Part shown: positions 20,743 to 34,794 of the stretch, one piece after another
Layout of the letters: each line of letters starts with the position of its first letter
Position numbering within the stretch: the first letter of the stretch is position 1
Assembly (NCBI GenBank): GCA_963205115.1
Contig: CAUJHV010000005.1
Span: forward strand, 124,001 to 188,000
Direction: 5' to 3'
DNA length: 64,000 bases
Source of the DNA: Pseudomonadota bacterium
Lineage (GTDB): Bacteria; Pseudomonadota; Gammaproteobacteria; Burkholderiales; Burkholderiaceae_C
Translations under genes and position numbers: made by a program
The notes under the pieces: model-generated
The model's input: the letters and a program-made list of their open reading frames with translations, nothing else
Database searches by the model: none
What the model was told of the DNA's origin: nothing

Positions 20743-21264
20743 CTAGACCACGAATTTTTTCGCCAGCGCGTCGGGACGCATGTTGTCGTACTCCTCGAAC
20801 GGCTGGTGGATCCAGGGGCTCGAGGGCAGCGTTTCGACGAAGTAGTCGGGCGTGTACGAGGACACGCCCTTGCACCAGATGACGGCCGAACGCAGTTCGC
20901 TGATCGACGGCATGGCGCGCAGCCGGTCGACCACCGCACGCAGCGTGACGCCGGAGTCGGCCAGGTCGTCCACCAGCAGCACGCGGCCCGCCAGTTCGCC
21001 CTTGGGCATGGTGATGTACTTGGCCAGGTCCAGGCGGCCCTGGATCGTGCCGGCCTCGGCGCGGTAGGAACTGGTCGACATGATCGCCAGTGGCCGGTCG
21101 AACACGCGCGACAGGATGTCGCCGGGGCGCATGCCGCCGCGTGCCAGGCACAGGATCTGGTCGAACTCCCAGCCGGAATTCGCGACCTTGAGCGCCAGGC
21201 GCTCGATCAGCATGTGGTACTCGTCCCAGGAGACGTAGAGGTGCTTGCCGTCGTCGGTGAGCAT
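20743..21264 (-). CDS. phosphoribosyltransferase (hypoxanthine/xanthine PRTase-like)
   Basis: VLLVDDLADSGVTLRAVVDRL PRPP-binding motif. Confidence 0.88.
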   Translation of the reverse strand: MLTDDGKHLYVSWDEYHMLIERLALKVANSGWEFDQILCLARGGMRPGDILSRVFDRPLAIMSTSSYRAEAGTIQGRLDLAKYITMPKGELAGRVLLVDDLADSGVTLRAVVDRLRAMPSISELRSAVIWCKGVSSYTPDYFVETLPSSPWIHQPFEEYDNMRPDALAKKFVV

Positions 21265-21315
21265 GGTCGTCGGGTCCTCGAGGTATCGGTCGCGGGTAAG
21301 GGGTCAGCGGAAAAC

Positions 21316-22707
<1,392 letters not shown>

Positions 22708-23874
22708 TCAACGGGCGCGCAGCACCCAGCGGCCCGCTTCGCGCGCCAGCTCGCGGTCGCACGCGGGACCGTCGGCGGAATCGGCCTGGCCCGGCAGCGA
22801 CCAGATCACGGTCTCGCCGGACTCGCGCAGGCGGCGCACCGCCGCGCGCAGTTCGGCATCTTCGCTCCAGGGCGCGCGGATGGCGCAGGCTTCGGCGCCG
22901 TTGGGCACCTGCATCGCCAGTTCCTTGAGGTCGACGACGCTGAAGCCGACGGCCGGCCGGTTGCGCCCGAAGACCGCACCGACCTCGTCGTAACGGCCGC
23001 CCCGCGCCAGCGCGTCCGACGACGCCGCGCCGTACAGCGCGAAGCGGGCGCCGCTGTAGTAGGCATAGCCACTCATGTCGCCCAGGTCGAAGCCGATGCG
23101 CAACTGCGGATAGGCCGCCCGCAGGTGGCTGGCCAGCCAGCGCAGGTCCTGCAGCGCGGCGCCGATCAGCGGCCCTGCGGGCAGTGCGTCGTTTGCGGCG
23201 TCCAGGACCTCCTCGTCGCCGTACAGGCGCAGCAAGGCGGCCAGGCCGGCCCGCGCTTGCGCCGGGAAGCGGCACGTCAGTTCGGCCAGCGCGCCGGCGT
23301 CCTTGTTGGACAAGGCGCGGGCCACTTCGCTCAGGCTGTGGCTGTCCAGCGTCACGCCGGCCAGCACGCCGCGCAGCACGCGCGCGTCCGCCAGGTCGAT
23401 GGTCAGGTCGGCCGCGCCGGCATCGGCCAATGCATCGATGGCCAGCTCCTGGATTTCCAGGTCGGCCTCCAGCCCCGCGTGGCCGAACAGCTCGGCGCCG
23501 AACTGCAGCGCCTCGCGCGAACCGTGCAGGCCTTGCGGACGTGTGTGCAGCACGGGGCCGCAGTAACACAGGCGCGTGACGCCCGGGCGGTTCAGCAGAT
23601 GGGCGTCGATGCGTGCGGCCTGCGGCGTGGTGTCGGCGCGCAGCCCCAGCGAACGTCCGCTGAGCTGGTCGACCAGCTTGAAGGTGTGCAGATCGAGTTC
23701 ACGCCCGGTACCCGACAGCAGCGATTCCAGGTGCTCCAGCAGCGGCGGAATCACCGGCTCGAAGCCGCGGCTGACGGCCTGGTCCAGCATGCGACGGCGC
23801 AGCGTTTCGATGCGGCGGGCCTGCGCGGGCAGCACATCGGCCAGGTGCTCCGGCAATTGCCAGGCTCGGGACAT
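22708..23874 (-). CDS. hisZ: ATP phosphoribosyltransferase regulatory subunit
   Basis: HisRS-like paralogue lacking full synthetase motifs, adjacent to purA/hfl cluster. Confidence 0.9.
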   Translation of the reverse strand: MSRAWQLPEHLADVLPAQARRIETLRRRMLDQAVSRGFEPVIPPLLEHLESLLSGTGRELDLHTFKLVDQLSGRSLGLRADTTPQAARIDAHLLNRPGVTRLCYCGPVLHTRPQGLHGSREALQFGAELFGHAGLEADLEIQELAIDALADAGAADLTIDLADARVLRGVLAGVTLDSHSLSEVARALSNKDAGALAELTCRFPAQARAGLAALLRLYGDEEVLDAANDALPAGPLIGAALQDLRWLASHLRAAYPQLRIGFDLGDMSGYAYYSGARFALYGAASSDALARGGRYDEVGAVFGRNRPAVGFSVVDLKELAMQVPNGAEACAIRAPWSEDAELRAAVRRLRESGETVIWSLPGQADSADGPACDRELAREAGRWVLRAR

Positions 23875-23953
23875 AAAACAGGCGCGTCGTTAAAAAGCGC
23901 ATTCTACCGGCCCAGCCCTTGCGTCGGCCTTGCCGTTCCACGGCACCAGCGGA

Positions 23954-24139
23954 CTAGCCCATGAGCCACAGCAGCAGCAGGCCCATGGCCATGCTGCACA
24001 GCCCCAGAAAGCGCAACTGTCCGTCGCTGAGCTTGAGCACGCGCTCGAAGGTCTGACGCCAGCGGCCCGGGCTGAAGAAGGGCATCAGCCCTTCGAAGAC
24101 CAGCATCAGGCCCAGGGCACCGATGAGCCAGTCGGTCAT
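23954..24139 (-). CDS. DUF2065-family small membrane protein
   Basis: 61 aa, ALGLMLVFEGLMPFFSPGRWR; upstream of hisZ and downstream of hflC as commonly seen. Confidence 0.85.
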   Translation of the reverse strand: MTDWLIGALGLMLVFEGLMPFFSPGRWRQTFERVLKLSDGQLRFLGLCSMAMGLLLLWLMG

Positions 24140-24175
24140 GGGCCCTGTCTCCGTGGACGGATGCGCGCCGACGTG

Positions 24176-25081
24176 TCAGCGCCCCTTGGACGGCGCAGCC
24201 GGCGCGGCCGCGCCGGAACCCGTGGTGCGCATCGCGCGGAAGAAGTCGCTGTTCGGGTCCAGCACCATCACGTCGCTCTTGTTGCGGAAGGTCGCACGGT
24301 AGGCTTCGAGGCTGCGATAGAAGTGCGCAAACTGCGGGTCGCGTCCGAAGGCCTCGCCATAGGTGGCCGTGGCCTTGGCGTCGCCCTCGCCCTTGATCTT
24401 CTGCGCGTCGCGGTAGGCCTCGGCGATGATGACTTCGCGCTGGCGGTCGGCATCGGCACGGATCTTCTCGCCTTCGGCTGCGCCTTGCGAGCGCAGTTCG
24501 TTGGCCACCTGCTGGCGCTCGGACTGCATGCGGCGGTAGACGGCGTCGGTGATGTCGGCCACGAAGTCCACGCGCTTGATCCGCACATCGACGATCTCGA
24601 TGCCGAAGGACTTGGCCTCGTCCGCCAGCCGCGCCTGCACGTCGGTCATGACCTTCTCGCGCTCCGCGGACAGCACGCCGCGCACCGTGCGCTTGGTGAT
24701 TTCCTCGTTGAAGGCGGCCTGCACCACGGGGCTCAGCCGGTTCTCGAGGTTGCGGTAGTCCGCACCGTTGTTGCGGATGAACTGACGCGGTTCACTGATG
24801 CGCCACTTCACGAGCCAGTCGATCACCAGGCTCTTTTTCTCGGCGGTGAAGATCGGCCGCGTTTCCGGGCTGTCCAGCGTCTGGATCCGCTTGTCGAGGA
24901 AAACCACGTTCTGGAACGGCGGCGGCAGCTTGACCTTCAGGCCCGGCTCGGTGATGACTTCCTTGATTTCGCCCAGGGCGTAGACCACCGCCACCTGGCG
25001 CTGGTCGACGATGAAGAGGGTCGATGCCGCCAGCATCACTGCCAGCACGATCACCGAACCCAGGACTCCGATCTTGTTCAT
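24176..25081 (-). CDS. hflC: protease modulator HflC
   Basis: SPFH/band-7 protein, ITEPGLKVKLPPPFQNVVFLDKRIQTLD. Confidence 0.95.
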   Translation of the reverse strand: MNKIGVLGSVIVLAVMLAASTLFIVDQRQVAVVYALGEIKEVITEPGLKVKLPPPFQNVVFLDKRIQTLDSPETRPIFTAEKKSLVIDWLVKWRISEPRQFIRNNGADYRNLENRLSPVVQAAFNEEITKRTVRGVLSAEREKVMTDVQARLADEAKSFGIEIVDVRIKRVDFVADITDAVYRRMQSERQQVANELRSQGAAEGEKIRADADRQREVIIAEAYRDAQKIKGEGDAKATATYGEAFGRDPQFAHFYRSLEAYRATFRNKSDVMVLDPNSDFFRAMRTTGSGAAAPAAPSKGR

Positions 25082-25096
25082 ATCCCGACCCTCCCT

Positions 25097-26371
25097 TCAG
25101 CGGCCTTCGCGATCGCGCGAGCGGGCGTTGTCTCTTGAGCGTATGTCCGTCGACCCCGTGCCCGGCACGGAGCCCGCGGCAGCCGGCTCGCTCGGCGCCG
25201 CCGCGGCGGGCGTGGGCGTGGGCGTGTTGGTGGCACCCGGGGCGACCGCGCCGGCCTGCATCAGCTTGTCCAGCGGCAGGTACAGCAGGTTTGATCCGCT
25301 GCGGCTGTCGACCATCACCTTGCTCACGTTCGAGTAGATCTGCTGCATGGTCTCGAGGTAGAGCCGGTCGCGAGTCACGCCGGGCGCGCGCTGGTATTCC
25401 TCGAGCACGCTGCGAAAGCGCTGCGCGTCACCTTCGGACTGCGCGACGACCCGCGAACGGTAGCCCTCGGCTTCTTCGCCCAGGCGCGCCGCGGTGCCGC
25501 GGGCCTTGGGGATCACGTCGCTGGCGTAGGCCTGGCCTTCGTTCTTGAAGCGGTCGCGGTCGGCACCGGCCTTGACCGCATCGTTGAACGCGGCCTGCAC
25601 CTGCTCGGGCACCTGCACGTTCTGCACGTTGACGTTGGCGATGACGATGCCGGCCTTCAGCCGGTCGAGCTGCGTCTGGATCGACTTCACCAGGTCGGTG
25701 GCCAGCGCGTCGCGCTGCTCGTAGAGCACCGAGTCGACCTTGCTGCGGCCGACGATCTCGCGAACGGCCGATTCCGCCGCCTGCACCACCGCGTCGTCCG
25801 GCCGGTAGTTCTCGAACAGGAATTCGCGCGCATCCTTCAGCCGGTACTGCACGGTGAAGCGGATGTCGACGATGTTCTCGTCCTGCGTCAGCATCGACGA
25901 GTCACGCAAGCCCGTGGCCTGACCCACGCTGTTGCGGCCGACCTCGACCGAACGCAGCTGCGTGACCGGCACGGTCTCGTTCGCCTGGAACGGGTACGGG
26001 AAGCGCCACTTGAAGCCGGCATCGACCGTGTAGGCGTACTTGCCGAACGAGGTGACGACCGCCTGCTGACCTTCCTGGACGATGAAGAAGCCGCTGCCCA
26101 GCCAGACCAGCACGGCCACGCCGGCGATCAGGCTCATGCCGATGCCCGCGCTCTTCATGTTGGGCTGGAACTGCGGGCCGCCAGGCCCCTTGTCGTCGCC
26201 GCCACCGCGCGGACCACCGCCGCGCGCGCCGCCGAACAGACCGTTGAGCTTGCGGTTGAAATCACGCCACAGCTCGTCCAGATCGGGTGGACCCTCGTTC
26301 TTGCCGTTATTGAGGATCAGCACACCGCGCCGGCCGAGTGCACGCATGCGCGCGCCTAGGGATTCGGACAT
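25097..26371 (-). CDS. hflK: FtsH protease activity modulator HflK
   Basis: SPFH domain, QEGQQAVVTSFGKY; adjacent to hflC and hflX. Confidence 0.95.
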   Translation of the reverse strand: MSESLGARMRALGRRGVLILNNGKNEGPPDLDELWRDFNRKLNGLFGGARGGGPRGGGDDKGPGGPQFQPNMKSAGIGMSLIAGVAVLVWLGSGFFIVQEGQQAVVTSFGKYAYTVDAGFKWRFPYPFQANETVPVTQLRSVEVGRNSVGQATGLRDSSMLTQDENIVDIRFTVQYRLKDAREFLFENYRPDDAVVQAAESAVREIVGRSKVDSVLYEQRDALATDLVKSIQTQLDRLKAGIVIANVNVQNVQVPEQVQAAFNDAVKAGADRDRFKNEGQAYASDVIPKARGTAARLGEEAEGYRSRVVAQSEGDAQRFRSVLEEYQRAPGVTRDRLYLETMQQIYSNVSKVMVDSRSGSNLLYLPLDKLMQAGAVAPGATNTPTPTPAAAAPSEPAAAGSVPGTGSTDIRSRDNARSRDREGR

Positions 26372-26382
26372 GGAAGGCACCT

Positions 26383-27573
<1,191 letters not shown>

Positions 27574-27599
27574 GAGTGGCGTTGCACCTGGCGAGGGGT

Positions 27600-27842
27600 T
27601 CAGCCCTGGTCGGCGGGTTCGTTGGCGTGGAAATTGACGGCGCGGCCCGGAACGACCGTCGAGATGGCGTGCTTGTACACCATCTGCGTCACCGTGTTGC
27701 GAAGCAACACGACGTACTGGTCGAACGACTCGATATGGCCTTGCAGCTTGATGCCGTTGACGAGATAGATCGAGACCGGAATGTGTTCCTTGCGCAAAAG
27801 ATTGAGGAACGGGTCTTGAAGCAGCTGCCCTTTATTGCTCAC
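27600..27842 (-). CDS. hfq: RNA chaperone Hfq
   Basis: [44 protein letters not shown] start. Confidence 0.97.
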   Translation of the reverse strand: MSNKGQLLQDPFLNLLRKEHIPVSIYLVNGIKLQGHIESFDQYVVLLRNTVTQMVYKHAISTVVPGRAVNFHANEPADQG

Positions 27843-27919
27843 GATATGCTCCGTGATGGTGTGGAGTGAGGACGTTATCACATGGGGCGTACCGCCCCGA
27901 ATGCAAGGGCCGGTAGCCC

Positions 27920-29272
27920 CTAATTCGATTCGCTGCGATCGAATGGGTTCGACGAGGAGCGCATCTCGATGCGCATGGGCGTGCCCGTCAGCTTGAAATG
28001 CTCGCGAAAGCGCCCTTCGAGGTAGCGCTTGTAGGCGTCCGAGATGTGCTCCAGGGAGTTGCCGTGGATCACGATGATCGGCGGATTCATGCCGCCCTGG
28101 TGCGCATAGCGCAGCTTGGGCCGGAAGCGCCCGGCGCGCGGCGGCTGCTGGTGTTCGACAGCGTCCTGCAGCAAACGCGTGAGTTGCGGTGTGGACAGCT
28201 TCTTCGTGGCCGAGGCATACGCGGCGGCGATGGCCTTCCACACGGGCCCCAGACCCTGGCGCTTGAGCGCCGAGATGTGCAGCACCGGCGCAAAGCGCAG
28301 GAAGGCCAGGCGCTGCTCGATCGAGCGCTCGAGCATCTGGCGCTGGTAGCTGTCGATGGCGTCCCATTTGTTGATCGCCACGACCACGGCACGCCCGGAT
28401 TCGAGGATGTAGCCCGCGATGTGCGCGTCCTGGTCGGTGACGCCCTGCGTGGCATCGATCAGCAACAGCACCACGTGCGCATCGGCGATGGCCTGCAGCG
28501 TCTTGACCACCGAGAACTTCTCGATGGCCTCGAAGACCCGGCCCTTGCGGCGCAGGCCGGCGGTGTCGATCAGGTCGAAGCGCTGGCCGTCGCGCTCGAA
28601 GGGCACGTGGATGGCGTCGCGCGTGGTGCCGGGCTGGTCGAAGGCCACCAGGCGCTCTTCGCCCAGCCAGGTGTTGATCAGCGTGCTCTTGCCGACGTTC
28701 GGGCGGCCGGCCACGGCCAGGCGGATCGGCACGTCGCCTTCTTCGCTGGAGGTTTCGGCCTCGTCGTCGTCATCGCCGAAGCCGTAATCGGCCAGTGCCG
28801 TCTCCAGCAGGCTGCGGATGCCCTGCCCGTGCGCCGAGGAAATCGGCAAAGGATCGCCGATGCCCATTTCGTGGAACTCCGCCAGCGCCGGCGAATCGAC
28901 CATGCCTTCGGCCTTGTTGGCCGCCAGGATGACTTTCTTGCGTTCCGCACGCAGGTAGGTGGCGATGTCGTGGTCCTGCGCCGAGAGCCCGGCGCGCACG
29001 TCGACCACGAAGATCACCACGTCCGCCTCGGCCACGGCCTGGCGCGTCTGCTTGGCCATCTCGCGCACGATGCCGGTGGGCTTGTCGGGCTCGAAGCCGC
29101 CGGTGTCGATGACGATGAATTCGCGCTTGCCCAGCTGCGCGTCGCCATAGTGGCGGTCTCGCGTCAGGCCGGAAAAGTCCGCGACGATGGCGTCACGGCT
29201 CTTGGTGATGCGGTTGAACAGCGTCGACTTGCCGACGTTGGGTCGGCCGACGATGGCGATGACCGGCTTCAC
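27920..29272 (-). CDS. der: ribosome biogenesis GTPase Der
   Basis: Two G domains ([26 protein letters not shown]) plus KH-like C-terminus; GTG start at 29272. Confidence 0.97.
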   Translation of the reverse strand: MKPVIAIVGRPNVGKSTLFNRITKSRDAIVADFSGLTRDRHYGDAQLGKREFIVIDTGGFEPDKPTGIVREMAKQTRQAVAEADVVIFVVDVRAGLSAQDHDIATYLRAERKKVILAANKAEGMVDSPALAEFHEMGIGDPLPISSAHGQGIRSLLETALADYGFGDDDDEAETSSEEGDVPIRLAVAGRPNVGKSTLINTWLGEERLVAFDQPGTTRDAIHVPFERDGQRFDLIDTAGLRRKGRVFEAIEKFSVVKTLQAIADAHVVLLLIDATQGVTDQDAHIAGYILESGRAVVVAINKWDAIDSYQRQMLERSIEQRLAFLRFAPVLHISALKRQGLGPVWKAIAAAYASATKKLSTPQLTRLLQDAVEHQQPPRAGRFRPKLRYAHQGGMNPPIIVIHGNSLEHISDAYKRYLEGRFREHFKLTGTPMRIEMRSSSNPFDRSESN

Positions 29273-29349
29273 GCGATCAGCCCGCGGCCGCGCGGCCCCG
29301 ACGTCCGGCGCCGGACGGCGAGTGGCGGCAGGGGCATGCGCCGGTTCAT
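29269..29349 (-). CDS. putative 26-aa small ORF ([26 protein letters not shown]) between bamB and der
   Basis: ATG 4 nt after the bamB stop; TGA overlaps the der GTG start (GTGA). No homology evidence. Confidence 0.3.
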   Translation of the reverse strand: MNRRMPLPPLAVRRRTSGPRGRGLIA

Positions 29350-29353
29350 GCCA

Positions 29354-30493
29354 TCACTCCGGACGGAAGGCAAACAGGCCGCCCGTGCGCGTGACCACCA
29401 GCAGCGTATTGGCATCCGCCACCGGCGTGCCCACCACGGCGCTGCCGTCGGTGGCCAGGCGCAAGACCGGCTGGCCGGAATCGCGGTCCAGGAAATGCAC
29501 CTGACCTTCGAAATCACCGACCACGATGGAGCGGCCCACGCCCAGGAAACCGCTGAGCGAGCGGTGCAGCAGGCGTTCGTTGGTCCAGGCCAGTTCGCCG
29601 GAGGCCGTCTTCCACGCCGTGATGCGGTCGGACGCATCGGCGCCGGCGATGATCTGCTCGTTGCCGCCCACGGCCTGCAGGCCGCTGGCGTTGCGCGTCC
29701 AGACCAGGCTGCCGCGCTGCGCGTCGACACAGCCCACGGCGGACTGGAAGGCCCGCACGCACAGGACATTGCCCACGCGCACCGGGGGCCCGACCAGATC
29801 GGCCAGGCGCTCGACTTCGTTGCTGCCGCGCGGATTGGCCACGGCCACTTCCCAGCGCACGCCGCCACGCAGCGGGTCCACGCCGGTCATGCGCGGGCCC
29901 TGGCCCACGACCAGCGTGTCGCCCACGGCGCTGATCAGGCTGGATTGACCCAGTGTCAACGCATCACCCGGGCGCTGCAGCACCCACAGGCGCCGCCCGT
30001 CGAGCACGTCGAAAGCATGCACGACGCGGTCGACCGTCATGACGAAAACACGTTCGCCCGCCACCAGCGGCGGCGTGACGGTGCGTGCCGGCAGACGCTC
30101 GCGCCACAGCACACGGCCGCCATCCAGCGCGACGACCTCGTTGGCCACGGTCACCACGGCGGCATAGCGGCCGTCGCTGCCCACACCGGCCGACAGCTTC
30201 GCGCCGGCCTGGCCGCGCCAGGCCTCACGGCCCGTCGCGGCGTCCAGCGCCAGCACCGTGCCGTCACCACTGGCGACGACGAACTGTCCGTTGCGCACGG
30301 CCACGCCGAGCGGGAAATCGACGGAGCCGATCCTGGACTGCCAGACCTGGCGGCCGGCGATCTTCGGCGCGACGGTCTCCAGCGACGTGGGCTTGGGTTT
30401 GTCGCTGCCGCAGGCCACCAGGCTGGCCGCAGCCGCCAGCGCCAGCGCGGCCAGACCCAGGCCGCGGCGGATGTGCGAGGCTGCGGCGCTCAC
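29354..30493 (-). CDS. bamB: outer membrane protein assembly factor BamB
   Basis: PQQ-like beta-propeller repeats, LVAC lipobox. Confidence 0.93.
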   Translation of the reverse strand: MSAAASHIRRGLGLAALALAAAASLVACGSDKPKPTSLETVAPKIAGRQVWQSRIGSVDFPLGVAVRNGQFVVASGDGTVLALDAATGREAWRGQAGAKLSAGVGSDGRYAAVVTVANEVVALDGGRVLWRERLPARTVTPPLVAGERVFVMTVDRVVHAFDVLDGRRLWVLQRPGDALTLGQSSLISAVGDTLVVGQGPRMTGVDPLRGGVRWEVAVANPRGSNEVERLADLVGPPVRVGNVLCVRAFQSAVGCVDAQRGSLVWTRNASGLQAVGGNEQIIAGADASDRITAWKTASGELAWTNERLLHRSLSGFLGVGRSIVVGDFEGQVHFLDRDSGQPVLRLATDGSAVVGTPVADANTLLVVTRTGGLFAFRPE

Positions 30494-31158
30494 GGCTTGT
30501 CTCCGGCAGGCGCCGGCTCCGGCGCGGCGCCCAGCGAGGTGAGCTTGGCTTCGATCAGGCGGCGGTAGTCGACTGTCGCCGGCATGGCCTTCCACGCGGC
30601 CTGGTAAGCCGCCACGGCGTCGGCCTTCTTGCCCTGCGCCAGCAGCACATCGCCGCGGCGGTCGGCCACCAGCGCGGCGAAGGTGGGCGCCTTGGCCGCA
30701 TCCAGCGATTTCAAGGCCTCGTCGTATTTCTTGGCGTCCATGTCCACGCCCGCCAGCGCCAGCAGCGCCACGGTGCGGTACTCGTCTTCCGAGGCACTCG
30801 AGGCCACCCAGCCCAGCGTGGTGCGGGCCTCGTCGGCCTTGCCCTTGTCGATCTGCAGCTTGGCCAGCGCCAGGCCCGCCTGCGCCGCGAAGGTGGTGCG
30901 CGGGAAGCGTTCGCGCAAGTCGGCAAAGATGCGTGCGGCCTTGTCGACGTCACCCGCGGCGGATGCCTTTTCGACCTCGTCGTGCATCACGCTGGACTTC
31001 AAGGACTGGTCGCGCTGGTACCACTGCCAGCCGTTCCAGGCCGCAAAGGCCGCCAGCACCAGCGTGAGCGTCCAGGTGATCAGGTTGCCGTACTGGTTCC
31101 AGAACGCCTTGAGGGCGTCGATCTGTTCCTGCTCTTGCAGGTCGAGTTGTGTGGCCAT
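30490..31158 (-). CDS. YfgM-family tetratricopeptide membrane protein
   Basis: N-terminal TM helix then TPR-like region; lies between hisS and bamB. Confidence 0.9.
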   Translation of the reverse strand: MATQLDLQEQEQIDALKAFWNQYGNLITWTLTLVLAAFAAWNGWQWYQRDQSLKSSVMHDEVEKASAAGDVDKAARIFADLRERFPRTTFAAQAGLALAKLQIDKGKADEARTTLGWVASSASEDEYRTVALLALAGVDMDAKKYDEALKSLDAAKAPTFAALVADRRGDVLLAQGKKADAVAAYQAAWKAMPATVDYRRLIEAKLTSLGAAPEPAPAGDKP

Positions 31159-31184
31159 GGGCGGTGCGGTATGAAGACGGGGGA

Positions 31185-32477
31185 TTATGCGTTGCGAAGC
31201 TGTGACGCCCAGGCGGCCACGTCGGCCAGCGGGCGCAGGACCTGGCCGGCAGTGGCACCAGCGGTTTCGCGCAGCGGCTTGAGCGCCACCTGCCCGGCCG
31301 CGAGCTCGTCGGCGCCGAAGATCAGGGCCCACTGCGCGCCGCTGGCATCGGCCTTCTTGAACTGCGATTTCATGCCGCCGCCGCCGGCGTGCATGACCAC
31401 GCCGATGCCCGCGGCGCGCAAGGCTTCGAGCACCGGCATGACCCGCGGCATGCTGGCCACATCGGGCACGACCGCATAGGCGTGCGGCGCGGCCGGCGCC
31501 AGCGGCGCATTCACGGCTTCCAGCAACAGCAGCAGCCGCTCGATGCCCAGGCCGAAGCCGACACCCGGCGCCGGCTTGCCGCCGAGCTGCTGGATGAGCT
31601 GGTCGTAGCGACCGCCGCCGCACACCGTGGCCTGCGAGCCCAGGTGCGTCGTGACCCACTCGAAGACCGTGAGGTTGTAGTAATCCATGCCGCGCACGAG
31701 GCGCGGGTTGATCGTGTAGGCCAGGCCCGCGGCATCCAGGATGGCCTTGACGCCGTCGAAGTGCGCGCGCGATTCGGCGCCGAGGTAGTCCATCAGCCGC
31801 GGCGCGCTCTCCACCACCGGCTGCATGGCCGGGTTCTTGCTGTCCAGGATGCGCAGCGGGTTGCTGTGCAGGCGGCGCTTCGCATCTTCGTCGAGGGCTT
31901 CCGCGTGGGCCTCGAAGTGCGCAATCAAGGCCGCGCGGTGCGCCTGGCGCTCGTCGGCCTGGCCCAGGCTGTTGAGCTCGAGCGTGACATCGCGGCCTTC
32001 CTGCAGGCCCAGTTCGCGCCACAGGCTGCGCACCAGCAGGATCAGCTCGGCGTCCACATCGGGGCCCGCGTGCCCGAAGGCCTCGGCATCGAGTTGGTGG
32101 AACTGCCGGTAGCGGCCCTTCTGCGGGCGCTCGTGACGGAACATCGGACCCATCTGCCACACGCGCAGCGGGCCGTTGTAGAGCGCGTTGTGCTCGACGA
32201 TGGCGCGCACCATGCCCGCCGTGGCTTCGGGGCGCAGCGTCAGGCGGTCGCCGTTCATGCTGTCTTCGAAGGAGTACATCTCCTTCTCGACAATGTCGGT
32301 CACCTCGCCCAGGCCCCGCACGAACAGCGCGGTGGGCTCGACGATGGGCGTGCGCAGGCCCTGGTAGCCGTAGCGCGCCATCACGCGGCGCACGGTGTCT
32401 TCGAATGCTTCCCAGCGCGCCGAGTCCGGCGGCAGGGTGTCGTTCATGCCTTTGACGGCCTTGAGGATGTCAGCCAT
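31185..32477 (-). CDS. hisS: histidine--tRNA ligase
   Basis: [15 protein letters not shown], class II synthetase motifs. Confidence 0.97.
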   Translation of the reverse strand: MADILKAVKGMNDTLPPDSARWEAFEDTVRRVMARYGYQGLRTPIVEPTALFVRGLGEVTDIVEKEMYSFEDSMNGDRLTLRPEATAGMVRAIVEHNALYNGPLRVWQMGPMFRHERPQKGRYRQFHQLDAEAFGHAGPDVDAELILLVRSLWRELGLQEGRDVTLELNSLGQADERQAHRAALIAHFEAHAEALDEDAKRRLHSNPLRILDSKNPAMQPVVESAPRLMDYLGAESRAHFDGVKAILDAAGLAYTINPRLVRGMDYYNLTVFEWVTTHLGSQATVCGGGRYDQLIQQLGGKPAPGVGFGLGIERLLLLLEAVNAPLAPAAPHAYAVVPDVASMPRVMPVLEALRAAGIGVVMHAGGGGMKSQFKKADASGAQWALIFGADELAAGQVALKPLRETAGATAGQVLRPLADVAAWASQLRNA

Positions 32478-32549
32478 GGGTCGTATGCGGCGTCGGACGC
32501 CGCGGGGGAAGTCGTCGGGGAGCGGGCGCAGGAACGGTGGGCAGGCGCG

Positions 32550-33842
32550 TCAATGCGCCGCCGTCACCGCACCCTGGCGCGAGCCGAAGCGGCGCTCGAT
32601 GTAGTCCTGGACGATCTGGTGGAACTCCTGCGCGATGCCTTCACCGCGCAGCGTCATCGCCTTCTCGCCGTCGATGAAGACCGGCGCGGCGGGGGTCTCG
32701 CCGGTGCCGGGCAGGCTGATGCCGATGTCGGCGTGCTTGCTCTCGCCGGGACCGTTGACGATGCAGCCCATGACGGCCACACGCAGGTTCTCGACGCCCG
32801 GATACTGGCTCTTCCACACCGGCATCATCGCGCGCAGGTGGTCGTCGATCTGCTTGGCCAGTTCCTGGAACGTGGTGCTGGTCGTGCGGCCGCAGCCGGG
32901 ACAGGCCGTCACGCTGGGGTTGAAGGTGCGCAGGCCCAGCGACTGCAGGATCTCCAGCGCGATCACCACTTCCTGCGTGCGTGCCTCGCCGGGCTGCGGC
33001 GTCAGGCTCACGCGGATGGTGTCGCCGATGCCTTCCTGCAGGAGGATGCCCATCGCGGTGGCCGAGGCCACGGTGCCCTTGGTGGCCATGCCGGCTTCGG
33101 TCAGGCCCAGGTGCAGCGGGTGGTCGGTGCGCTGCGCGAGCGCGCGGTAGACGCTGATCAGGTCCTGCACACCGCTGACCTTGCAGCTGATGAGCACCTG
33201 CTCGCGGCGCATGCCCAGGCTGCAGGCCTCGGCGGCCGATTGCAGCGCCGATTCGATCAGCGCCTGGTACATCACCTGCTTGGCGTCCCAGGGCGTGGCG
33301 CGCTGGGCATTTTCGTCCATCATCGACGCGAGCAGATCCTGATCCAAGCTGCCCCAGTTCACGCCGATGCGCACCGGGCGGTCGTGGCGCAGCGCGGCTT
33401 CGACCATCTGCGCGAACTGCGCATCGCGCTTGCGCCCGCGGCCCACGTTACCGGGGTTGATGCGGTACTTGCTCAGCGCCTGCGCGCAATCCGGATATTC
33501 GGTCAGCAGCGTGTGGCCGTTGTAGTGGAAGTCGCCCACCAGCGGCACGTCGATGCCCATGCGGTCGAGCTGCTCGCGGATGTAGGGCACGGCCTTGGCG
33601 GCTTCGGGCGTGTTGACGGTGATGCGCACCAGCTCCGAACCGGCCAGTGCGAGCTCCTTGACCTGGATGGCCGTCTCGAGCGCCTGCACGGTGTCCGTGT
33701 TGGTCATCGACTGCACGCGCACCGGGGCGTCGCCGCCAATGGTCACCACGCGCGAGCCCCACACCACGCGGGCTTGCAGGGAGCGGCGCGCACGCGGCGC
33801 GGCCACATCGATCAGCAGGTCGTTGGCAAGGGTGTCGGACAT
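32550..33842 (-). CDS. ispG: 4-hydroxy-3-methylbut-2-en-1-yl diphosphate synthase
   Basis: [24 protein letters not shown] motifs. Confidence 0.97.
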   Translation of the reverse strand: MSDTLANDLLIDVAAPRARRSLQARVVWGSRVVTIGGDAPVRVQSMTNTDTVQALETAIQVKELALAGSELVRITVNTPEAAKAVPYIREQLDRMGIDVPLVGDFHYNGHTLLTEYPDCAQALSKYRINPGNVGRGRKRDAQFAQMVEAALRHDRPVRIGVNWGSLDQDLLASMMDENAQRATPWDAKQVMYQALIESALQSAAEACSLGMRREQVLISCKVSGVQDLISVYRALAQRTDHPLHLGLTEAGMATKGTVASATAMGILLQEGIGDTIRVSLTPQPGEARTQEVVIALEILQSLGLRTFNPSVTACPGCGRTTSTTFQELAKQIDDHLRAMMPVWKSQYPGVENLRVAVMGCIVNGPGESKHADIGISLPGTGETPAAPVFIDGEKAMTLRGEGIAQEFHQIVQDYIERRFGSRQGAVTAAH

Positions 33843-33873
33843 GGTTTCCCGCTCGAAAGGCGTCGTTTGCGCG

Positions 33874-34794
33874 TTACTTCAGCACCACGCGGGCCACACT
33901 GCCCCGCGTGAAGGGCGTGAGGTCGACCGGCTCGCCGCGGAAGCTCAGCTTGGCCGCGGCTGCGTTGCCGATCTTCAGCTTCAGGGGCGGCGTGTGGTCG
34001 AAGCTCAGGTTTTCGCCCGGCTGGATGGTGCGCTGGAAAACCACGACGCCGTTGCCGTCGGTGACTTCCAGCCAGACGGGCTCGCTGGCGACCAGGCTGG
34101 CACCCGTGGCCAAAGGCGGCGGCGCAATCACGGCCGGCACCGGAGCGCCCGTGCGTGCGTCGGCGACCTCGGGCAGCGCCGCGGCGCCGGTGGTCGACAT
34201 GGGCGCAGCACCCTGTGCACCCGAGGCGAAGCTGTCGACCGGCGTGGCGGCCGCCGGCGCCGCCTGCGGCGTCGGCTCGGGCGCTGCCGCCACCTTGTTC
34301 TCGGTCGCGGCCGGCGCCGGGGCTGGCGCAGCCGGCACGGGCGTCTTGCTGGCGGTGGACGGCGCCGACGGCGGCCAGTAGTAGACGAGCCCCGCGGCCA
34401 GCACCAGCGCGATGGCCGCCCAGACCAGCGGCGCGCGCGGCAGCATGCCGCTCAAGTCGGGGCCGGAAAAGCGTTCGCGGAAGGGCGTATTGAGCCCTTC
34501 GCCCACGGTGTCGAGCGTCGAGATGGCCGGATGCGGCAGCAGCGCCATCACGGGCGCCGGCTCGATCTTCAGCGCGCGGCAGACCGTCTGCGCGAGCGCA
34601 CGGGTGAAGGTCGCGTCGGGCAGCTCGCTGTAGCGGTCGCCCTCGAGCGCGTCGAGCTTGCGCGGCGAAATCTTGATCGCCGCGGCCAGCACGGCGATAT
34701 GGATGCCCTGCCGTTCGCGGGCGGCCCGGATCAGCGCGCCGGCGGTCTGGCCCGGCGGCACCGACGGCATGGGCGACTGTTCGGTCTCACTCAT
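33874..34794 (-). CDS. RodZ-like helix-turn-helix membrane protein
   Basis: N-terminal HTH ([24 protein letters not shown]), TM segment, DUF4115-like C-terminus. Confidence 0.88.
   Translation of the reverse strand: MSETEQSPMPSVPPGQTAGALIRAARERQGIHIAVLAAAIKISPRKLDALEGDRYSELPDATFTRALAQTVCRALKIEPAPVMALLPHPAISTLDTVGEGLNTPFRERFSGPDLSGMLPRAPLVWAAIALVLAAGLVYYWPPSAPSTASKTPVPAAPAPAPAATENKVAAAPEPTPQAAPAAATPVDSFASGAQGAAPMSTTGAAALPEVADARTGAPVPAVIAPPPLATGASLVASEPVWLEVTDGNGVVVFQRTIQPGENLSFDHTPPLKLKIGNAAAAKLSFRGEPVDLTPFTRGSVARVVLK

Noticed and set aside
27998-30568. 856-aa forward ORF opposite der and bamB
   Set aside because: Antisense high-GC artefact.
31389-33911. 840-aa forward ORF opposite hisS and ispG
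   Set aside because: Antisense artefact; no motif.
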